From Diphasiastrum complanatum (taxonomy: Eukaryota; Streptophyta; Lycopodiopsida; Lycopodiales; Lycopodiaceae), in the NCBI GenBank assembly GCA_029204225.1, contig CM055102.1, positions 29,485,632 through 29,549,631 on the forward strand: a stretch of DNA of 64,000 bases, written 5' to 3'. This document shows, in pieces, positions 55,927 to 64,000 of this stretch (within the stretch, counting starts at the first letter, position 1; each line of letters opens with the position of its first letter). The notes beneath the pieces were generated by a model. That model did not search any database, was not told the DNA's origin, and saw only the letters and a list, made by a program, of their open reading frames with translations. Made by a program: the position numbers and the translations under genes.

Positions 55927-56745
55927 AGATTGTCAAAATAGCGGTCTTGAGGTTTTCTTTGTCTTGTTGACCTTCGAGGTTCGTTTTGTCGCTGCTCAAA
56001 CATTTCTTGTTCGTGGAGTCGATCCTCTGCTTCCTACTGCTCTGGAATCTGGAGCTCTGCATTCTGATTTGATGTATGTCGTCGATCTCCCTCTTGAATA
56101 GGTAGTAGTGTGAAGATCTCATGGCCTCTTTCATCTTTCAGTCCAGGGAATATGGACTCGTCGAACTTCACATCTCTACTCGAAACAACCTTCTTCGTGG
56201 TTGGATCGTAGAGTCTGTACACATGTGTTCCGTTCGAGTAGCCGACCATGATTGTTTGTTCGGATTTGTCATCGAGCTTGCTTCTCTTTTCCTTTGCAAT
56301 GTGCTTGTATGATGCACATCCAAACACTCATATGTACTGTCTGTCCACATTTTGTATGGTGTTTTGTTCTCTAGCACTGTCATTGTAGATCTGTTCTGCA
56401 TGTGTACAACTGCAGCTATTGTCTCGGCCCAGAATTGACCTGGCAATTGAGCCTGTGCCATCATGCATCTGGCTCCTTCGACTAGCGTTCTGTTTCTTCT
56501 TTCTACCACACCGTTGTATTCTGGTGTGTATGCAAGAGTGAACTGGTGTTCAATCCCCTGTTCTTCGCAAATCTTGAGAATTCTGTGCTTTTGTATTCAC
56601 CTCCATTGTTAGATCTAAGGATCTGTATCTTTTTCGAGGTGTGTCGCTCTGCGAATGCCACGAACTTCTTGAAAGAATCAAATACTTCGGATTTCTTCTT
56701 CAAGTAGTAGATCGTGGTCATTCGGTTGTAATCATCTATGTTAGA
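55762..56745 (-). mobile_element. Copia integrase to RT-start fragment
   Basis: Minus-strand order: integrase core (QILRSNNGGEYKSTEF, 56.6 kb), VERRNRTLVEGARCMMAQAQ and LPGQFWAETIA (56.5-56.4 kb), the C-terminal region (HIAKEKRSKLDDKSEQTIMV then GYSNGT, 56.3 kb) and the RT linker and start (EPRRSTRQRKP, YQEAIQSPEGEFWKQTMSEE, 56.0-55.8 kb). Two frameshifts split it. It ends inside RT at 55762, where it meets the gag-protease piece of a different element, and at 56745 it meets the chromovirus. No LTR of its own is present. Confidence 0.88.
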
Positions 56746-59700
56746 AAATATCTAAATTTGAAATTTTTTTGCTTCCTTTTCTCAGGTATCTTTCTCTTCT
56801 GACTTGCCCTTCCACCTAATTAAAAATTTCTGAAGCACTCTATTCCTTAAAGTTCTTTGTCAGCTCTTAGTAATCACCTCGGGTTCAGGTGGTCCACTCG
56901 TGGACTCATCATGATGCTCTACTAGATCTTCCATAGGGACTAGGAATTCTCCAACCCCCAATGAAGGTTGTAACTTACTAACATGAAAAAGAGGATGAAA
57001 TTCAATGTTAGCTGGAAGGTTTAGCTTGTATGTCACCTTCTTAATCACTTGAATAACCTTAAAAGGACCACAATATCTAGGTGCCAACTTTACACGCTTA
57101 TCAATTTTCAAGGGTTTTTTAGTTGTTTTTGCAAATAAAAAACTTGATATCTTTCAAATCTCTGGGAAGTAACTCTTGCAAGGCTCACGGTAGCTGGATC
57201 TAGGTCAGATCTCACTATAGAATTCTCTGCGAGAGTTGACTCTCGCAAGAAGTGAAAATTTCACTGTCTACGAGGGTTCAAAACCACTTTTTTGGCTTGA
57301 TCTTCACCAGATCTTCATACTAACTCTCGCAGACTTCATCACTGATGTAAATTGACATTTTGAATCGATTGAGAGGGTCTGCGAGAGTTCTTACTGGAAG
57401 GATTTGCTGGATCTTCACTTTTTAGTGATTTTTTTGCACTTAAATTCAATTTTCTGCTCACTGGAATCAAACTAACTCTCGCAAGCTCTTCTGTGTCCTG
57501 GTCTCACTGAGATGGAACTTCAGAATCCTCTACAAGAGTTCTTGACCACTGGAATTGAAAATTTTGATGTCTACGAGGGTTCACTAGTACTTTCCCATCT
57601 TTTTTTCATTGGGAATTCTCGCACAGGCACTTAGACATCAAACTAACTCTCGCAAGCTTCTCTGTGTCCTGGTCTCACTAAGATGGAGCTTCAGAGGGCT
57701 CTGCGAGAGTTCTTATAAAGATTTGAGTTTTTTTGGATTTTTTCAAGGGTTTTTTGAATTTTTTATGATTTTTCTCTGATTTTTACAATCTGCTTGGAAC
57801 TAACTCTCGTAGGCTTCTATGCAGGTCTAGGACAGTACCCTGGAGCTGCTGCCAGTCATGCAAGGGTTAATTCTCACTGATTCTAGAGATATAAAAATCT
57901 GATGAGATTTTAGGCTCTTTTTCCCTCCAAAATGCAGGTGCCTCGCCCTGTCTTGGGCACTTCTTATGTTGTATTTAGCCAATTGTAACATTTCTTGCAT
58001 ATCCACAAGGAAATCAATTGTGACTTGCACCCTTAGGTTGTTCATGCCAACCCTAATCCGTGATCGAGGTTGATAACCATGCATAAGCATGAAAGGACTG
58101 AAATCTGGTCGCTGAATGTTTTGCACTATTATATGTGAATTTCACCAGTGAAAGGTATTTTTTCCAATTAGACTCCCGATGGCCCACATATGCTCAAAGC
58201 ATGTCCTCCATCGTCTGATTGGTCCTTTCTGTTTGACCGTCTGATTCAGGATGATCTGCAGAACTCATACTTAAAGTTATTTCCAACTTTTCAAACACTA
58301 CTTGCCAGAAATTCCCAGTGACTTTAGGGTCATGATCATTGACAATATCACAAGGCAGTCCGTACTGCCAAAAAAGCTTCTCAACAAAAAGTTGAGAGTC
58401 TTAGTCGGGATAAATTGAGCAAAATTCATAAGGTTGTCAACAATGACACAAACATAATCATGGCCCTTCCCTATACGCGGAAGTCCAACCACAAAATCCG
58501 TAGAAATAATTTTCCACTTTCCAGCAAGAATATCCAATGAATGTAATAGGCCACTAGCTTTTAGCCTTTCTGATTTATTTAATTGCCACTTAGTACATCT
58601 AAGTACATAAGCCTCTACTTGACTTTTCATCTTAAACAACCAAAATCGCCACCTAACTAGGTCTAGAGTTCTTTCTATACCAGGATGTCCTACGCATGGA
58701 CTATCATGACACTAATGTAAATTAGAGGACTAACTGTGTTATTCTTCGGTACACATACCTTGCCCTTACAAAACAAGATCCCATTTCGTATAGTAAAATC
58801 CATTTTAGTAATTCCCTGATTCAAGAAATCTTGCTTACCTGAATCGACTCCATAAAGTACTTGTTTCCAATAGTTTCCAAAAAAGGGATCGGACTCAAAA
58901 AGTCCTTAGAGAGAATGATATAATCCTGATTGTATATTAGTAAAGCATAACTGATTAACTGCTAAACTACTCAAAGCATCCGCTAGAGTGTTTTGACTTC
59001 CTTTACAATATCATATTGAGAAGTCAAATACATGCATTAGCTCAACCCATCTTTCTTGTCTCTCTTTTAAATTTGTAACATCACAGAAATAACGAAGCAT
59101 TTGGTGATAAGTCAAAACATCAAATTTGGCTCCATACAAATAATGTCGCCAAATTTTTAAGGCATGAATAATAGCATAAAGCTCCTTTTCACATGTACAA
59201 TACCTAGTTTGAGCCGAATTGAGTTTCTTACTTTCAAAAGCATCAAGATGTCCATCATGCATCAAGATAGCTCCAATCGCATAATCATTGGCATCGGTCC
59301 TAGCCACAAATGGTTTCTTAGGATCGCCAATGATCAAGATTGGTGATGTTGTCACACTTGTCTTAAGAAACTCAAAATTATTGTTCATATCCCCTGTCCA
59401 CACCACCAATGGACTCTTAGCCCTCAATCTGAATTTCTTAAAGTCTTTCAAAGCTTGAGCGAGGGAAAATACCATCCTAGCAAACTGGGGTATATGCCGA
59501 TGAAAAAATCCCACAAAGCCCAAGAATGACTTGATTTCTCGAACTATAGCAAGAATTGGCCATGCAATAATCCTCCGGATATGATCGGCCTCTATTTCTA
59601 CTCCTCGTTCGAAAATCTTCTGCCCCATGTATGATAATTCCTTAGCGAAAAAGTCACACTTAGATTCTTTGAAAAAGAGCTTTTCTCTTCTTAAGATGTC

Positions 59701-61590
59701 TAAGACAATCCTAAGATGCTCTTTATGTTTCGCCAAAGTCTTACTAAACACTAGGATATCATCCAAAAACACTACCACAAATCTTCCCAAATATGGCCTA
59801 AAAAATCTTTCATCATTTGTTGGAAAGTCGCTAGTGCAGTGGTTAAACCAAATGGAAGCACCAAAAACTCATAGTGTCCAAACCTAGTTCAAAAACTCGT
59901 CTTAGGTATATCCTCTACCTTAATGTGAATCTAATGATATCTGATCTTAGATCTATCTTGGTAAAGTACCTTGCACACCAAGGTAATCTATTGGGTCATC
60001 CATTCGCGATAGTGGATACCTATTTTTAATTGTTACCTTGTTCAGTTTTTTATAGTCCATGCAAAACCTGGGGTGTTTTTATCACCATTTTATCGAGCGG
60101 AGTGCAGCTGACCTAGTGATGGGCTACATTCACTATTTGGGAACCAGTGGTGATGCCCAAGGAGACTTACTAGGTTTAATCCACCCTTTCTCTATATACT
60201 CACTAAATTGGCTTTATACCTCAACCTCTTCCAATACACGTCCTTTAAGGGTGTTGTGCAATTGTAATTGAACCATGTATAAGGTCAATCTTGTGATCTA
60301 TAGACCTTTCAGGTGGTAAACCTACAAGAAGGTCTAGAAAAACATCTTTGAATTCTTGCCTAAGTTCATTATAGGCTTCAAATCCAAGAGTGTTCTCACC
60401 AGGTAAATTCTTGGCATTAAGTTTAAGAATCTCATCATTGCAACGAATTAAGTTTTGTGAAAGCATAAATAAACTTTATATTGTGTGTTCTTTATCAAAG
60501 AATTAAGGTCATGCTTAGATTAAGCTTTAATACCAGTAGCATCAACACTTAAACGAACACTTATCTTTATTAAAGAATAACCATGCATAGAAGTTAAAGA
60601 TTTTTCAGCAAAATTAATTTTCAATGATTTATTATTATCACAATGCCATTGTTGCCCAAGAACAGCATCCACATTTGCTAAATTAACCACATGGAAGTTT
60701 TTCAACATAATCCTATGTGCGTAATGGTAAATTAGGAACCACATAATCCATGGGTTCAAAATTACACCCAGATGTCATTGTCACACATTGTTTCTTCTCT
60801 TTTTTTTGATGGGAAGGTTTAGCATCTGCACCAAATTTGCATTTATAAAATTATGAGTGGATCCTGTGTCAAAAAGTACATTAACATGTCCTCCAATTTT
60901 ATTCTTAATACAAAATAAAGTCATTAGGTCCATAAAGCATTGAACTAAGAAAACAAATATCCATTTCATTACTTTGAGATATGATACTTGAGGTTGAGGC
61001 TTTGTTTTTGACACAATCACATGCAAGGTAACCTCTCTATTGCACTTGAAGCGAAGATTCTTCTTTCGAGCTTCCACTAGGTCCTTCTTGCCACCTTGAT
61101 GATTATTAGGGTGGTGTTTGGATTTCTTAGAATTAAGATTGGAAGATGTCCCATTGGTAACTTCCTTATCCTTCCTTTTAAATTTGAAGCCCTTCTTTTT
61201 CTCATTAGGGTGATGACTCTTATGTGGCTTAGAAGTATCATCATAAAACTTTGCAGCCCTAATAGCATCTTCTAAGGCGTTGGGATGGTTCCTTCGAACA
61301 CTCACTTGATAGTCCGTGGGTAAACCATCAATAAACATGAGCATATGTATCTTTGGAGGTATTTCACTATAAAGAGGATTAAGATACTCATGGAAATCTT
61401 GAATAAATTGTCCAAGGCCTTTTGTCATAGTCAATCCCAAAAGTTTTTGAAAATGTTCATAATCATCTAACAAGGAAGAAAGTATTCCTTGAATACTAGG
61501 CAAAACACTTCCCATGTCAATGGTTGTTTTCCTTTGGCTACTAAGTCAACAAGTGTCATACAGTCTCCTTGTTCCTCTTTATTCCTTTTG
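56746..61590 (-). mobile_element. Degenerate Ty3-gypsy chromovirus
   Basis: From high to low coordinates on the minus strand: gag (61590-61250; GLGQFIQDFHEYLNPLYSEI, frameshift near 61465), Lys-rich linker, protease (VLFDTGSTHNFINANLVQ, about 60.86 kb), RT (60466 on; [19 protein letters not shown] near 59.85 kb; [15 protein letters not shown] at 59.77 kb), RNase H (PFVARTDANDYAIGAILM; CEKELYAIIHALKIWRHYL), integrase zinc finger (VGHPGIERTL...CTKW, 58.7-58.55 kb), core (STDFVVGLPRIGKGHDYV), C-terminal part (58126-57900 and 57150-56860; LAPRYCGPFKVI, HPLFHVSKLQP) and a chromodomain (LRNRVLQKFLIRWKGK, 56.83 kb). The catalytic LDD of RT is intact, but many stops, frameshifts and an insertion disrupt it. 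No LTR was found on either side. Confidence 0.92.
57150..57890. repeat. Repeat-rich insertion within chromovirus integrase
   Basis: The integrase C-terminal coding sequence breaks off near 57890 and resumes near 57150. Between them are about ten copies of ACTCTCGCA or its complement TGCGAGAGT, in both orientations, two of them forming the palindrome at 57228-57247. A longer unit beginning AACTAACTCTCGCAAGC and containing TCTGTGTCCTGGTCTCACT occurs twice (about 57472 and 57643). No coding potential was seen. Confidence 0.7.
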
Positions 61591-62144
61591 TGTGATTGAT
61601 TTTTGCATGAGAAATAGCTACTGCACGAGAGTCTTCTGTAGAGTATCTCAAGAACACATTTTCATTCATCTATCCATCTTCAGATCACCTTGTACAGAGT
61701 TTAGGATCCTTGAGCATACAACAACTTTTAGAAATCCAAGTCATTTCAAAGTTGATTCTTGTCTTTCATAGCGATATTTATCTTCGAGTCGCTACACAAA
61801 GATCGAAACAAATAGATTTTTTTTCGGGGGGGGAGAGAATGGATTTGCAGGCATCCACTAGGAGCAGTTACATTGCCAACAACAACAATAACAGACTGAC
61901 AGCCAAGGTCACAAAACCAAAGATGATAACGACAAGGCTAAGAAAGTATATGGGCAATCCAAAGAGACTCAATCTGAAGAAGTACTCCAGTCATGACGAA
62001 GATCTTTCAAAAGATGGAAGCACAAGAATTGGGAAATCAGTCTCCTTCTTTAGCCAACCCTCTTGCCACAACATCTGCATCTACTCTCATGCCTATCGCC
62101 CACACCGTCTACCGATGTCACCACTACCATCCTCCCCTCCATCT
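61591..62144. other. Unclassified, no gene called
   Basis: A G-run lies near 61826-61833. A plus-strand frame reaching 62342 begins in AT-rich DNA and crosses into the LTR-like sequence, and has no domain; its middle part (61840-62040) is Lys/Arg/Asn-rich. Not called as a gene. Confidence 0.4.
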
Positions 62145-63130
62145 TGTTGGATTATTCTCCTTCTTACTAATCGACTAATCGGTTTTAATCCTCATCCATT
62201 GTTTATCCAGTTCTGTGGATTTTCTTGTGTCTTTACACAGTCTATAGATTTACAAGTGTTTTTACGCAGTCTGCAGAAATACACGAAGTTTGACAATAGT
62301 GTCGCATTTTTCGTCTGTCAAGATTTAGGAGTAAAATTATAGTGTCATCTTTTTCGCTTTTTAGCGACACTGTCGCCTGTTAGGATTTATGAGTAAATAT
62401 GCAGAGTTTTTGCTTTTTCCAAAGTGCCTCAAATGTTAAGGAAATGACTCTATCAAGGTGTGGGGATACCCTAAATGAGATTTCAAGGCACTGTCGGATT
62501 TTTTGCAAAAAGTCGACACTGTTGTCTTTTTGTGACACTGTCGTCTGTGACAGTTTTAGTTCATTTCTACATAGTGACAGTTTTGGTTCAATTATGCAGA
62601 CAAACTGTTTACGGCCAATTTTCACCGCTTATCAACAATCAATTTCTGAGAAGGAGCTGGATGAATGCCAGCGGACACCAGCCAACTGGCAATCGCATTT
62701 GATGACCTAATTACTTAGTGTAAATCAACTATTCGTACATCTCTTTTCAAGTCCTGAATCATCTGAAATTTTATTGTGAATTGTGAAGGGGCTAAGTGTT
62801 ATTACACGATGCTTCCTATGCTCTTATCAAACAGATGATTCACAATCAGAAAGTATTTTTGTTAGCTCTCTATCAAGCTTTCAAGCTTGAACTCTCTTGA
62901 GCATTCTAGCTCAGTCTTTTAGAGATTTATTTTAGAGTTGTTATTGCGCTATTGCTTATTAGCAGAGCTGCTTATTATCAGACTTATTCTCAGTTACTCA
63001 GAGACAGCTTAGAGTGCGCGATTTCTATCCGCTATTGTCTTGCACTCATTAGCATTTGATTTTGTTTTTCCTGAATCAATATTATCTTCTTATTGCGTTC
63101 AATATATGTCAGAATGCATGCATCTCTGTA
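62145..63130 (+). repeat. LTR-like region before copia pol
   Basis: Starts TGTTGGATTATTCTCC and carries four related GACACTGTCG-type phrases (near 62290, 62365, 62515 and 62538). It leads directly into a protease/pre-integrase region without any gag, so it may be a 5' LTR plus part of a leader with an internal deletion. The right end could not be fixed and no primer site was found. Confidence 0.4.
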
Positions 63131-63152
63131 TTGCTTTTGTAACTGGTAGAAA

Positions 63153-64000
63153 TTGTCTGAGAATTCAATACTTTATGTTTGGCTACGTAATCAGTTAGTA
63201 TCTAGCAATGATCAATTCAAACTACTATCAAAGGTCTTATATGTTCCTAAACTCTCTACAAATCTGTTATCAATAAGTAGAATTACAGATTTAGGTCATA
63301 AGGTAGAATTCAAATCTGATCAATGCAAAATTATTGATAGGAGTAATAAGATCTTTGCTCTCGGCAAGAGGTAGGGTTGCTTATATAGATTGGCACATAG
63401 TTATTTTGAGTCTAATCAAGCCTTGAATACCTCTGTTCAAGTCAATAAAGCATTACTATGGCATCATCGCTTAGGACACTTGAATTATGCATCTGTTTTG
63501 AACATGTCCAGACAATCCATGGTTCTTGATCTCGACTATCGTTCTGTTAAGGTTGATCTCCATGTCTATCATAGCTGCATCTTTGAAAAGCAGGCTAGGA
63601 TTCCTTTTAGATCAAACCATAGGCATGCAACAAAAGGTTTGTTAGATGTTGTACATACAGATATATGTGGACCTATGCGAACTCCTTCATTGCTACATGC
63701 AAAGTATTTCATTACTTTTATTGACAAATTCTCCAAAAGAACAGTTGTTTATTTCATTAAACAGAAATCAGAGGCTTTCATCAAATTCAAACAATTCAAA
63801 GAGCATGATGAGAATCAAACTAACAAATGTATTGAGGTCAGATAACGGGGGAAAATACATCTCCATCGAATTCAAGAAGTATTGCCCTAACAATGACATT
63901 GAGCAACAATACATTACCTCCTATTTGCCTTAGTCAAATGGTCTTGCTGAGAGAAAGAACAGAATCTTAGTTGAATTGGCAAAGTACATGTTATCACATG
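63153..64000 (+). mobile_element. Copia protease end, pre-integrase and integrase (runs off window)
   Basis: The plus strand encodes the protease C-terminal region (SKVLYVPKLSTNLLSISRIT), pre-integrase (LLWHHRLGHLNYASVLNMSR), the zinc finger (YHSCIFEKQARIPF), core start (VVHTDICGPMRTPSL; FIDKFSKRTVVYF) and, after a frameshift near 63835, LRSDNGGKY and SNGLAERKNRILVELAKYML up to the window edge. A stop near 63373 and one near 63931 break the frame. The gag and protease active site are missing upstream. Confidence 0.88.

Noticed and set aside
61710-62342. 210-codon plus-strand frame
   Set aside because: Crosses from unclassified DNA into LTR-like sequence and shows no domain.

Overview
The window is nuclear DNA of a land plant: a spliced ten-exon gene of a plant-specific family, GT-AG introns, tRNA-Met primed Ty1-copia elements (TGGTATCAGAGC beside the LTRs) and two lineages of Ty3-gypsy. 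The GIP1-like protein is divergent from the flowering-plant versions I know, and the repeats are dense and nested, so a fern, lycophyte or gymnosperm is plausible; that is inference. I saw no rRNA or tRNA genes and no CRISPR array.

Layout. 0-5.6 kb: a decayed acidic reading frame (-), a GC-rich block with a (TG)n(GA)n microsatellite, a copia-type LTR at 1959-2583, palindromic repeats near 4.2-4.4 kb, then the 3' flank of the main gene. 5.66-17.4 kb: the GBF-interacting-protein-1-like gene (-), ten coding exons encoding 970 residues, with a TATA box, a CTT-rich leader, upstream ORFs, a 41-bp perfect foldback in intron 2 and a palindrome cluster in intron 4. 18.7-37.5 kb: a graveyard of nested LTR elements. 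Its most informative part is one copia element whose two halves now point away from each other: its 265-bp LTRs lie at 23621-23885 (-) and 27179-27443 (+), both bordered by the same 5-bp target duplication and by two parts of the same gypsy gag. 37.56-43.13 kb: a young, structurally complete copia-type element (647-bp LTRs with three differences, AATAA target duplications) encoding an 850-residue Gag-like protein with a long uncharacterised C-terminal part and no recognisable protease, integrase or competent reverse transcriptase. 45.1-45.8 kb: a small two-exon host gene (202 residues) with a SUMO-interaction-like motif. 48.3-56.7 kb: at least four overlapping or truncated copia elements in both orientations, one carrying a relative of the young element's gag plus a protease start. 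56.75-61.6 kb: a degenerate gypsy chromovirus (-) with a roughly 0.7-kb repeat-rich insertion in its integrase. 62.1-64.0 kb: an LTR-like stretch and a copia protease/integrase running off the window end.

Only the GIP1-like gene and the 45.1-kb gene look like host genes. Everything else recognisable is retrotransposon-derived. The 37.6-43.1 kb element, with its own LTRs, primer site, polypurine tract and intact gag but no pol, is best read as a non-autonomous element mobilised by relatives such as the one at 53.5 kb. Splice sites, LTR ends and target duplications were read directly from the sequence; family assignments rest on recognised motifs, without database searches.
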